Source of the DNA: Hippasteria phrygiana
Lineage: Eukaryota > Echinodermata > Asteroidea > Valvatida > Goniasteridae
Assembly: GCA_037893225.1 (NCBI GenBank)
Contig: JAZGUH010000103.1
Span: 310,001-374,000 of the forward strand
Reading direction: 5' to 3'
DNA: 64,000 nucleotides
The notes beneath the pieces are model-generated. The model worked only from the letters and a program-made list of their open reading frames with translations, was not told where the DNA came from and searched no databases. Position numbers and translations under genes: made by a program. Shown piece by piece: positions 36,310 through 45,489 of this stretch; position 1 is the first letter of the stretch, and each line of letters opens with the position of its first letter.

Positions 36310-38423
36310 TTAAAACTGGGCCTTACTTATTATAACAGAAGCCAAGGCCAATCGTCCGAATCCTAGCTTTGTGATCCCTGCATTGCCTTTATAGCCAGCC
36401 TTTCCATTCCAATTGTAGCGTAGTGCCAACTGATGATCCATGACGCTCGACATAATACGCCTGACCGCATCTTTCACGGTACTTTCACCAACAGTGACAA
36501 GGTGGTTTGTCTGTGAAGAAAAGTATTCAGACATTCAAATCTGTATCACGCAATCACAAATCCAAAGCATACAATCAATCTAAAAATAAAATTGTGCATA
36601 GTGATAAACAAAAGCCAAAAGCTGAATTGTTTTAATAGTTCCCTCTGACGAGCTCAGGCGTAACCAGGTTCTTTCAATACTTCAATCTTTTTTTTAGCAT
36701 TCACTTGTCGTTTGGTAAATTTTATTTTAACCCAAACGTCAGAAACCATAGATTAAAAGGAAAGGACTGTAAAATCTAACAAAGCATACCCTATTTCTTG
36801 ACCAAATTGTCAGTGGCGTATCTGGGGTAGGCAGGTGGGGTTTCGTGTAGGGCTGTTCACTGCTGGGGGAAAAACCTGCCCTACCTCCCTCGGTGAATTT
36901 TTCTTTTGGGTAATCGTAAATACTTCATTTAATGGCATATTAGCGAAATCCACTAACCAAAAATCGTGGCCCATTGAAAAACTTAAAATACCTAATGCTG
37001 TCAAAAAATCCAAACACAGTGTTTCAGGCAGTTCAGATGTCGAAACGTCTCAATTTTGTACGCCGTAAAAAGCTGTATACGCCACTGCCAATTGTTTTAA
37101 CTAGTCTGGGACTTGAAAGGTTATAGGGTTAGCGTTTCCTTGACTTACCAACGCATCCCTGGTCTTTTTGGTTTTGAGCTCCTCTTCAAGCTCCTCAATG
37201 TCCTCTTGAGTGCTCAGAGGTAAGGTGATGTCCTCGGGCAGTTTTTCATCTACATCTCCCAAAAGCTTCACTGCTATTCCATTCAGGACTCGTCGTTGGG
37301 CCTCTTGCTCCTGCTGAATAGACTTTACTGTCAGCTGAATCTCTGTCACAGCTTTCAGTAGAGTCATCAGTGTTGCTATTAATAAAATGGGAAAATACAG
37401 TAAATTATATGAGAAACAAACCATAATTTGCTAACTTTTCCATCTTTTTTGAAAGGCTGATTCACCAAACTTGTATTAAACCCCTAACGTAGACACTCCA
37501 GGACATTTTGGCTAGTAGCCTGCCAGTCGAATCACATTGCATACTTTGTCACTTTGACTTGTGTGGAGAGTGCAGCAAAGTGGGGGCTGTAAGCACAGAT
37601 GCACTGTGCTGTATCTGGTAGAGTTAGAGTTAGGGTTAAAGTTAAATTTAATTTTTACTTACCACTGTTGCTTGACATATCCCGCTGCCACTCATACCTA
37701 CAGAAAAAAAAGGAAATTTCAGAGAACTATTAGTACATTTACATGCTTTTTATTTATTATTTTTGTGTGTGGGGAAGGGATGTGGAAGGAGGAAGCCTCA
37801 TTCATATTTATAATTACATTGTGTTACAGTTACTGACATTTTTAGGTTTTGTACAATGAATAAAACCACGCTCTCTTACAAGGCAATGCTGCACTGTTTA
37901 TCTGAATGGACTTTCTGACCACATTGTTCCTCGTGCAATGTTAAGCACACACGGCAGTAATTGCATGCAAATAGTAATTGCCTTTGCTTTATGGTGCAAG
38001 GCTAGGCAGTTTCTTGGCAGGTCAATTGGTACATCAACCAACAATATTTTTTAAGCAGTAAAATCCCAAATCAAAGTCATCGTATTCCACTTAAAATCTT
38101 CAATCCAAAAATCCCCTAACTTTCTTGAAATGCTTGAAAACAGGGTGACCGGGACCTTAATTGATTCAGGATGGATTGGCTTTAATCAATTAACAACTGG
38201 TGTATTTCAGTCTTTACCTAGTCTTGGGGTGTTAGGCCTAGAGCAAGAAGGGGTATCCGCATCTAAGTCCACATGGTTCATCGGGGAGATTGACAGAATG
38301 GCAGGTGGTGCAGATGGCGATGGGGCTGGTGCCATAGCAGGTTGCCGATGTTTGTTCTTGGGAGCTGGTTCCTGTTCATCTTCGCTGTCGCTAGATGATG
38401 ACCACATAGCAGGTCTCCTTCGT
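36310..38423 (-). CDS. DUF4806-domain protein gene (spliced, partial model)
   Basis: Minus-strand exons are: 38,423-38,218 (acceptor TTTACAAG, donor GTAAAG), an optional microexon 37,697-37,663, 37,375-37,149 (acceptor TTATTAATAG, donor GTAAGT) and 36,510-36,310 (acceptor TTCTTCACAG, ending in TAA). The first exon encodes a basic/acidic linker (RRRPAMWSSSSDSEDEQE) and a Pro-rich stretch. The second encodes a likely coiled coil (TEIQLTVKSIQQEQEAQRR), then the start of DUF4806 (LPLSTQEDIEELEEEL). The last encodes VKDAVRRIMSSVMDHQLALR and YNWNGKAGYKGN, the characteristic core. Phases agree if the 206-nt exon joins the 227-nt exon directly. The 5' end is missing and upstream exons were not found. 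DUF4806 has no established function that I know of. Position inside the 12-kb transposon suggests an element-encoded accessory protein (inference). A GTAAGG at 36,321-36,326 could instead be a donor to a further exon. Confidence 0.72.
36811..37087. mobile_element. hAT-like MITE (277 bp) in an intron of the DUF4806 gene
   Basis: The termini CAGTGGCGTATCTG and the inverse of CAGTGGCGTATACAG are flanked by CAAATTGT (36,803-36,810) and CCAATTGT (37,088-37,095). That is an 8-bp duplication with one mismatch. It lies wholly in the intron between exons 37,149-37,375 and 36,310-36,510. No coding content. Confidence 0.8.
37663..37697 (-). other. 35-bp candidate microexon of the DUF4806 gene
   Basis: It has a strong acceptor (TTTTTTTTCTGTAG) and a perfect donor (GTAAGT). 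Read in the phase required by the next exon it gives YEWQRDMSSNS. The upstream 206-nt exon ends in the wrong phase for that. Inclusion after that exon would shift the frame and hit TGA at the third codon of the following exon. Either an exon between them is missing from my model, or inclusion is a frame-breaking alternative splice. Confidence 0.55.
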
Positions 38424-38501
38424 CTTGTAAATGTAACACAAAATAGTCAAGTACATGGATCCACTGAATATTCCACTTAAATATGGTAAATGTAGGACAT
38501 T

Positions 38502-38950
38502 TAAAGGTAGTATATACCATTTGCTTTTGCTGTAATGTGAGAAATGAATGGATTTGGTGGTTAGTATTTTATAGCGTGCTAGCAAATACTGTAACACTGG
38601 CCTGTTTAAAGTTTTGCGTGCATAGATGCTGAGAAAATGGAGGAAAAAAATATGTTATAGTCTGGTTCCCTGACCATACCTTAGACAAAATGCATTTTAT
38701 AGATTTGAGGGAATTATCAGGTCGGGTAACTAGATTATACATTTCCACTTTTCTTCAAAGCAACAGCACACCAGGTGCCATGATTTTTAAGAATGCTTAA
38801 AACCCTAACCATCCCTAACCTGCCAAAATCAAACACCCCATTTGTGTTGGAGTTTGTGTGGTTAGGGAAGGATTCTAGTAAAAAGCCTTGGGCTGTTAGG
38901 GTTGACTGCTATTTACAAGTCTAGTATGGTATTTCGTAATAATTCAGTAG
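38502..38950. mobile_element. Dispersed repeat family 'X', copy B, with a central dyad
   Basis: This copy is collinear with 16,125-16,565 through at least five shared blocks and ends with the same GGTATTTCGTAATAATT. At the place of copy A's hairpin it has its own dyad, 38,654-38,675 against 38,720-38,740, roughly 20 bp with four mismatches. It lies about 80 bp upstream of the first recognised DUF4806 exon. Confidence 0.75.
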
Positions 38951-39060
38951 TTTGGTTATTTATAATTTTGCAAATGTTTATGTACATGTTTATATACGTC
39001 ATGGTACGTATGTGTTCACAATGTTGTGTATATGCCAAAAGTTCCACTTTGGGGTTTGCC

Positions 39061-39165
39061 CCACCCCCCCCCCCCCCTTGTGCACAAGTCTATGTGGTAA
39101 GGTCGAGGTCGAGGGCGAGGGCGAGGGCGAGGGCGAGGGCGAGGGCGAGGGCGAGGGCGAGGTCG
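39061..39165 (+). repeat. C-tract and (GAGGGC)n microsatellite
   Basis: CCCCACC followed by about 14 C is followed at ~39,103 by about nine GAGGGC hexamers bounded by GAGGTC. Open frames across it encode only Arg/Ala or Glu/Gly dipeptides. Confidence 0.92.
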
Positions 39166-39591
39166 AGGCGATCTGTCGTCTTTATAGAACACCATAAAAA
39201 ATATACCGGCGATAGGCCTACAGTCGAACATAGTCCGTGACACCCCACCCGGCAAACGCCAAAATGTACCATGACAGAACCAAACGAAAATAAGTAAATC
39301 TGTATTTATAATTGTAAAATGTATAATGCACCAGCCCCTTCCTATACAAAAATTAAGTTGTAGGCCTATGTATCGAAATAAATTTCGACTAAAATCGGCT
39401 GTGCCTGCAATGATGAGCAAATCAAAGTAAAACAGCTATACTGATGGCGATATTGAGCCCACGACCTTGTGTTACGGCAGGACTTTATGGAAAGTTACAT
39501 CATAAGAGTTATTTCAACACTATCAAATAATAAACACAATAATAACAGTTATTACCAATAAATAATATACGTCAATGAAATGAGATTTCAC

Positions 39592-39813
39592 CAGTGGCGA
39601 GTAAATCCGTGTCGAAAAGTGGGGATGAATATTAAATTTGTCAACGAAGTACTGCATCTTGAACTTTTCTCAACGGGGGATACCCCCGCCCCAAACACCG
39701 CTTGAAATTTGAAACATCACTTTGTGTACAATTTCCCCTTTTTAAATTTATGAAACAAAAAAGAAATACAAATCGCCGGGCCCCTGAACTCCTTCCCCGT
39801 GCTTACGCCACTG
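39592..39813. mobile_element. CAGTGGCG-ended MITE (~222 bp)
   Basis: CAGTGGCGAGTAAATC at the left faces the inverse of CAGTGGCGTAAGCAC at the right. The termini resemble the hAT-like MITE at 36,811-37,087. The flanking 8-mers (GATTTCAC, GCGCACAG) do not match, so the target duplication is lost or the ends have decayed. Confidence 0.6.
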
Positions 39814-39814
39814 G

Positions 39815-40260
39815 CGCACAGATCCCCACATCACTATGATAAAGATGACTACCGAAGAAACAAAGGAATAGACACCCCGACAAATATTCAAACAACCCTA
39901 ATTTTCACCTGTTTTGCACGAATTATTCGCTTATTACTTTTTATGACATGAACAATTCACATACCGAGTACATGGATCGGATGTACTATACATCTGTACA
40001 TGTTGACTATACATTACATGTAGACTTGATGTGCGGAAATATTGTTTCACACAGCGAGTTGTTGACAAGTGCCATTGGAATAGCGACCAAGTGAAGTTGT
40101 TTCAGCTCCATCTATAAACTGTTAAAAAAAATGTACTTCTATGTTCTTGATTTTAATTTAATTTTTCTTCGCTGCTAAAGAACTGTCTGCAGCCACTACC
40201 CCTCTTTTAGTAGCATGATAATTTTGTTATTGAAGTGACGGGTCAAAATAAGCCTGAAGC
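39815..40260. other. Interior of the 12-kb element, no gene recognised
   Basis: AT-rich, with several TGTACATG/ACATGTA words. No long frame or domain on either strand. Confidence 0.45.
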
Positions 40261-40263
40261 TTT

Positions 40264-40587
40264 TTATCGACCTAAGTTTACAAGCAAGATACGAGCAAGA
40301 TACATCCAAATGAATAACACATAATACATAGACCCTTTTACGGATACCCCGCCTGTGGGATTTTGTGTACAAAATTTAGCGCTAACTGTCCCACAGCGAC
40401 AAGACACGTTGCAGTTTTGCTGTGCACATTTACATGGACAAGCACCCCGTGTGCCGAGTCGTCCTCTCTGGAAAGAGTTTCGGCATGTACATGTCATAGG
40501 TTCTCCAGCGTAAGGTTCTACTTCTATATCGCCAACCTCTAATTCTGTGCAACTTTCAGACAAATATTCCATGGCACTTGTGTACAT
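40264..40587 (-). CDS. Cysteine-rich hypothetical protein or first exon
   Basis: The minus-strand frame starts at ATG 40,587-40,585. It encodes an acidic N-terminus (ESCTELEVGDIEVEPYAGE) and then a cysteine cluster of the form C-x-C-x(15)-C-x-C-x3-C-x5-C-x3-C-x-C-x8-C between about residues 32 and 75. It ends in a hydrophobic tail that may be read-through past a splice donor (GTATCC or GTAAAA near 40,345). The spacing recalls CXC-type zinc-binding cysteine motifs, but I cannot assign a family. It lies between the transposase remnant and the DUF4806 gene on the same strand, so it may be a second element-encoded product. Its possible donors are in phases that do not join directly to the 38,423 exon. 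Confidence 0.4.
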   Translation of the reverse strand: MYTSAMEYLSESCTELEVGDIEVEPYAGEPMTCTCRNSFQRGRLGTRGACPCKCAQQNCNVSCRCGTVSAKFCTQNPTGGVSVKGSMYYVLFIWMYLARILLVNLGR

Positions 40588-40589
40588 GT

Positions 40590-41468
40590 GAATGAAAATT
40601 TATGAAATAAACAGATGAAATTTGAACGTTTTTTCTAATAATCTTACTCTTAGAGAACTGAGTGCCACGATGTGTGCTACTTGTTTATAAGTATACGTGT
40701 ACACGTATGTGTATTTCAGTACGCAGACGCTGGACATGCGTGCGTGTTCCAGGGGGTGTAGTTTCCAAAAGCCAATTCTCAGAACAGCCATAACAAACGG
40801 ATGGAGGTTAAAAATAGCACATAACCGAAATGAAGCGCAAGGGGGCGCACTTCAATATTTGATTCGTTAACGCGAGATGGCGCGACGACACAGCCCCTTT
40901 AAATGTTATGGATACATTTAAACATACATTGTTCGTACATAGGTTTCATGTTTATCCCATGAACCATTTCAAAGAAATTTTGTTAGTTTTGCTTTGACCT
41001 CATTTTCGCTTTTCAAATTTACCCAACTTTGACCTTCCGGTAACAGCAGAAGTGAAGGTCAGACGACTTTGCCCTCAGAGATAAAAACAAAAATGTTGGC
41101 ATATCCTACATGTAGATCTATCAGATCCCAAATCACGAACATTACAGCTGTATTAGCTGTGAAAGAATGCGGTAATTTTGGAACTAAAATTGCTTGTAAT
41201 TTGATACATGACGTCATCATGATGTCATCATGATGTCACACTTGTATGCACGTCCAGAGATCAGGGTTGATGTTCATTTTAATTGTTAATACGTTGTACA
41301 ATTTGGAAAAAATGCTTTGAAGAATTGTCTAGAAAAAGAAACCAAAAATATGCGTAGAACCCGGAAAAAAACAATAAGGTGATCAGGAATCAGCCAGATC
41401 ACCTAGTAAAACTTTGACTGGTTGAGTTATTTTATAGCCCGGTGACATTAGTTGAGCAGTTTCGATAT
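40590..41468. other. Spacer between the cysteine-rich frame and transposase 3' end
   Basis: No gene recognised. It contains a tandem GTCATCATGAT repeat (~41,213-41,236) directly after a TGACGTCA palindrome. Otherwise unremarkable AT-rich sequence. Confidence 0.45.
41209..41216. promoter_or_regulatory. Consensus CRE-like palindrome TGACGTCA
   Basis: A perfect 8-bp CREB/ATF consensus lies about 620 bp upstream of the cysteine-rich frame on its strand. A single 8-mer can occur by chance and I have no other promoter evidence. Confidence 0.25.
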
Positions 41469-42951
41469 TTACTTCAAGTCTGTGAAAGTATGCATGCTAT
41501 GAAGAACAGGTATTGCTACATGTTTGTCATAATACAGAAGCACCATATATTTGTTTCTCACTGACCGAATGTTGGCAATTAGCGTCTCGTTTCCCAGTTT
41601 AGATACCTTGTGCACATCCAACTTCTCTGAATCCATTGGATACGTAAAAAATGTTTCCAGTGATTGAAATTGTTTGTACATTATGTACACCCCGGACCTA
41701 CTTTGAAAGATATTGCTTATAATGCCCACGTGGCTTCCAACTCTCACACAATTGTCACCAGTTTTTGAGCTAATGACACAGTCACAAAAGACGGCATCAC
41801 GAAACTATGTACATGGAATGTACTCGTTTCCCAAAGGAAGTGGACCTTTTGCATGTTCCATTCTCAAAGTGAACTTTGTGGACTGGGAAAAACATAGACA
41901 TTCTTTGGGTGGCAAGGAGGATCTCTCCACCAACCTTGCTACAACTTGCTGAAGAACAAAGTTTGGCTTTCTGACTAGCCTCTTCAAACCTTTTAGACAG
42001 TTTTCAAATGGAAAAGCTGAAAACTTGTCCAGGGGCCCATACAGTTTGACATCTTCCGGGAGATGAATCAGGTTATGTACATTGTACACGACTTGGTCAG
42101 TCCCGTACAAACTAGAAAAATGCTGCACAAAATTGACAAGCAACTCTTTTGCATAATCACAAAAGGACTTGCACAAGGCTGGATTTGCCAGTAAGTTCAC
42201 TGCAACAGACAGAAGCATGAAGTTGTCATACATTGGTTCAGGAATTTTTCCTTTCAATACTACAGGGCCAGTATACAGAAGAAACAACCGAAACTCTGTT
42301 GCTTTCCATCTGTCTAACTCATCAAGCGATCATGGTTTTCTAGCAAATTCTTGAGGGATGCTGGAACGGAGAGATAGCAGACATTCTGATATTTGCACCC
42401 TTGTCCGAGGTTCCAGACGGCACTTCAAAGGCCCTTTCACCCAAAAGACAAGAAGCCGTCTTGTGACTCCTAAGCATACCAAATGCATATAGTCTAGTGG
42501 AAACTGAGAAACCATGCCAATATTTAATTGTAGCAATCGGCTCAGTCCAATGTGGTGGCCCTCATCCAACCTATCCTTAAATGAATCATCTGTGCGAAGG
42601 GGTGAATCCAATCTGGAAAATATCACTTTGCTATCATACTCCCCTCTGACTGTGCACTTCTCACAACCATGATAACCTGAATGACCCTTGACCTGTTTAA
42701 TATACGCACGTGCTGGAGCATCACAAATAAATGCCTCGACAGAAACGGCCAAAGTTCTTCCATTTGCCAGTAAATCTTTGACTTCATGTACAAAATCTTC
42801 GAGAAACTCCGAGATGTTTGGGTTTTTTATTGCTAGAATACAAACCTACAATGAATGGTTCACACCTACACGATGGTTCAGATAAAGTACAAAGGATTGG
42901 CCAGCACTGAACATTACTGCTTTTAAACAATGGAAGGCCATGAATTTTCAT
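41469..42951 (-). pseudogene. tnp2-like (EnSpm/CACTA) transposase, broken
   Basis: On the minus strand, segment 1 (42,951 to ~42,828) reads GLPLFKSSNVQCWPILC. Segment 2 contains NPNISEFLEDFVHEV, the metal-binding-like GHSGYHGCEKC and the conserved FPLDYMHLVCLGVTRR. Segment 3 contains LLYTGPVVLKG and LIHLPEDVKLYGPLDKFSAF, resembling the DUF4218-type region of plant tnp2 proteins. Segment 4 is the C-terminal tail (VYIMYKQFQSLETFFTYP) to TAA at 41,469-41,471. Lesions are a frameshift at the A6 run (42,823-42,828), TGA at 42,330-42,332 and TAG at 41,805-41,807. Both stops are one C-to-T change from CGA and CAG. The N-terminus is missing or lies beyond the inverted repeat upstream. This is the transposase that defines the 12-kb element; the copy is inactive. 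Confidence 0.8.
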
Positions 42952-42981
42952 GTGCAATATCTTCCTCGGAGTGGCATGAGA

Positions 42982-43336
42982 TAGGACTTGTTCATGGTTC
43001 TGTCTGGTGTAATTTGCCTTAAAATTTCCAACATGAACTGTTTACCCTTCTCAGCCGTGAAGCCCAATTCAATATGGGGGGCTTCATGTCTGCGCAGGCG
43101 CACACAGCTCATCGCACCCAAAAACCTGACGGTTGTTTTATGAAATTGGATGTCCATGCACCAGTTAATAGTATTTCATGAAACAACCGTCGGGTTTGTG
43201 GGTGCGATGAGCTGTGTGCACCTGCGCAGACATGATACCGCCATATTGAATTGGTCTTTACGGCTGAGAAGGGTAAACAGTTCATGTTGGATATTTTAAG
43301 GCAAATTACACCAGACAGAAACATGAACAAGTCCTA
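42982..43336. repeat. Long inverted repeat (arms ~165 bp, loop 26 bp)
   Basis: Arm 42,982-43,146 and arm 43,173-43,336 are inverse complements with roughly a dozen differences and one indel (about 93% identity). Landmarks are TAGGACTTGTTCATG / CATGAACAAGTCCTA and AGCTCATCGCACCCA / TGGGTGCGATGAGCT. The loop is 43,147-43,172. It starts about 30 bp upstream of the transposase remnant. A transcript through it would fold into a long hairpin. No target duplication is evident, so it may be an inverted local duplication rather than a separate insertion. Confidence 0.93.
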
Positions 43337-43339
43337 ATT

Positions 43340-44280
43340 ATGGTGAAATATTGAGATGCTTGGGTAAGTGAACCTATATGCCGAGTTTAAGGCCGAATGA
43401 TTTCCATTTAAAAAACAAAAAAAATCCCCAACTTTTTGCACGCAGCGCAGTATGGCCCAGAGCATGAGTCTACTCGTGCGGCGGGGCATAGTATAGGGCT
43501 ACATCATCATGATCGTGACTAAGTTCAGCAATTTCTTGCAAAAGTTGGTTAACAACTTTTTCAACTTTACAACGCTTTGTCCAATAAGACATAATTGAAG
43601 TGCAAGCTTATTACAGATCGAGACAGATGTAAAATTAAGATTATTGTTAGTTAGCTGAACATTTACCGAAGTCACTCAAAGATTCAACGTTCAAACCCAA
43701 GGCTTCATATTTTTTAAGCAAATTTAGTCACACGTATGGGCTACAACTAGCATGACAACACAAGAGTTATTTCCAGGTAGGCCTACATTAAATTGTAAAT
43801 GTCATCGTGATAATGCACATGTGCAACAAGAACAAGAAATATAACACTTAACAGCCTACGGGGACTTCGCGGAGACCGTGTATAATGGCTGAACGTAAGA
43901 CGTGCGGCATGTACTGCTGGCCATACATGTAGTATACATGTACCACGTACAAATTACAATAGATTGGACAAATGTTGGAGTCACGGCGAAAAAGGTGCTT
44001 CAGATTATGTGCTTCAGATTATGTGCTTAAATGCCATGCACAGAAAATAAAAGCTATTTCATTAACTCAACCAGGTCTGGTTCGAGCTTTAGCAACGGAA
44101 AGTGGCGATTACAAATAAAAAAATGGAATAAGTCTTCAGAAAATATCTTAGAATTGCATACGTGGCAGAATCACTAACTGTTGACTGACAAACAATGGCG
44201 GTCGACGTGGCCAGTGGACAGCATGTGTGTGCGCGGTGCACGCGCAGGTTGCCGATAACCCCCGCGCGGTGCGCATAATC
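43340..44280. other. 5' region of the minus-strand transposase unit, no gene recognised
   Basis: Mixed composition with a TAGGCCTA word (~43,776) and CpG-rich sequence near 44,180-44,280. No recognisable N-terminal transposase exon or promoter was found, though one is expected here if the unit is transcribed leftward. Confidence 0.4.
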
Positions 44281-44284
44281 GAGC

Positions 44285-44455
44285 AAGCCAACATTGGCCC
44301 TAAATGGGCCGATATCGTGAGCTTACATGATGGCGCGATGGAGGTTTACGCATACCTGCCGAAAACGGCACATTGCTGGCCGTATAACGGCAGCCGTTAT
44401 ACAGTACTGCCGGTACCAGCCGTTTCGAAGCCAGCATCGGGCCAATTACGATATG
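44285..44455. repeat. Right subterminal GGCC-rich repeats of the 12-kb element
   Basis: ACATTGGCCCTAAATGGGCC, GCACATTGCTGGCCGTATAA, CGGCAGCCGTTATAC and GCCAGCATCGGGCCAATTAC resemble the left-end words, including the shared AATGCTGGC / GCCAGCAT motif in both orientations. They end about 10 bp before the right terminus. Confidence 0.78.
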
Positions 44456-44464
44456 TTTGTTGGG

Positions 44465-44840
44465 TGATGGCCGAGACAAGCGAGTAGGTTTTTCGAACCT
44501 TTTTTTTCTGCATTCTTGCATCAGTGCACATGCTATACAATGGACTAGCCGAGACCCCCACCACGCAACTTAGGCCCAACATTAGTGCATTTTTCGATCT
44601 GATGTTCAACGAAATTGCGCACAATCTTGATACTGATGGAAAGAGGGACTCATCAGCAACATCCAGACCAATTTCCTGCTCCGCAGGCCCAAGTTCAGCC
44701 AAATGATGGCCGAGATAAGCGAGTAGGTTTTTTCGAACTGATTTTTTCTGCATTCCCGCATGAGTGTACATGCTATACAATGGCCTAGCCGAGACCCCCA
44801 CCACGCAACTTAGGCCCAAAATTAGTGCATTTTTCGATCT
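44465..44840. repeat. Satellite I, right remnant (~1.5 monomers), with TG duplication
   Basis: It begins TG at 44,465-44,466, then ATGGCCGAGACAAGCGAGTAGG, completing the monomer broken at 32,407. It runs through one complete monomer and stops after TTTTTCGATCTG at ~44,840, where satellite II sequence starts with no spacer. Confidence 0.93.
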
Positions 44841-45164
44841 GAGTGTTAAAGTGCAAGTGTTAGACAGTGATAGTGTGCAAGTGCTGGAGTTAGAGTGTTT
44901 GAGTTAGGGTCTTGTCACACAAGGCAACTTTAACAAGCAATTTGTGGGCAAGTGACAGCGCTGCAAACGAAAAGAAATTCTTGAAGTGCAATAAGGACAT
45001 TTTTCTTCTTAAGACAATTTGGTGAAAATAAAAAATTGAGAGTGCGGGTTTTGAGAGTGCGGGTTTTGAGAGTGCGGGTTTTGTGGGCAAGTAACAGCGC
45101 TGCAGCCGAAAAGTTGTTAGAGTTAAGGGTTTGAGTGCAAGTGTTAGGGTTAAGGTTCGAGTTA

Positions 45165-45395
45165 GAGTACGGGTTTTAAGGGTGCGGGTTTTAAGGGTGC
45201 GGGTTTTAAGGGTGCGGGTTTTAAGGGTGCGGGTTTTAAGGGTGCGGGTTTTAAGGGTGCGGGTTTTAAGGGTGCGGGTTTTAAGGGTGCGGGTTTTAAG
45301 GGTGCGGGTTTTAAGGGTGCGGGTTTTAAGGGTGCGGGTTTTAAGGGTGCGGGTTTTAAGGGTGCGGGTTTTAAGGGTGCGGGTTTTGGTTTTAA
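45165..45395 (+). repeat. Homogeneous 15-bp minisatellite block (AAGGGTGCGGGTTTT)n
   Basis: About 15 perfect or near-perfect tandem copies of one 15-mer variant. This is the cleanest AAGGG block in the array. Later blocks use mainly AGGGGTGCGGGTTTT, with AAGGG and AAGAG variants at the block edges. Confidence 0.95.
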
Positions 45396-45489
45396 GAGTG
45401 CTAGAGTTAAGGCCTTGTTACACAATGCAATTTTAACAAGCAATTTGTGGGCAAGAGACAGAGATAGATAGAGAGAGTGTTAGACTTAC

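Larger units (their letters stand above)
32408..44464. mobile_element. 12-kb composite DNA transposon, EnSpm/CACTA-like (CMC superfamily)
   Basis: The unit has imperfect terminal inverted repeats: CCCAGTAAACACAACATAAA at the left and, reading the right end inward on the other strand, CCCAACAAACATATCGTAAT. Both are followed by GGCCCGAT. The flanking 2-bp duplication is TG, and the empty site is exact satellite I. Inside, all on the minus strand, are a tnp2-like transposase pseudogene (41,469-42,951), a cysteine-rich frame (40,264-40,587) and a DUF4806 gene (36,310-38,423). A TSD of 2-3 bp fits the CMC superfamily. The terminus is CCCA rather than the CACTA or CACTG usual for the group. Several smaller elements are nested inside, which inflates the length. 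Confidence 0.82.

Noticed and set aside
38130..38480. Plus-strand 116-codon frame
   Set aside because: It is the antisense of the Ser/Pro-rich DUF4806 exon at 38,218-38,423, which has proper splice sites on the minus strand.
39090..39240. A second hAT element around the GAGGGC array
   Set aside because: The hexamer resembles the hAT subterminal array, but no CAGTG-type termini or 8-bp duplication flank it.
42948..43330. Two short minus-strand frames in the long inverted repeat as genes
   Set aside because: They are the two arms of the hairpin read in different frames, with no domain and early stops.
45131..45436. Arg/Val/Leu-rich or Lys/Pro-rich repeat proteins in satellite II
   Set aside because: A 15-bp repeat reads as five-codon repeats in every frame on both strands, so openness has no coding meaning.
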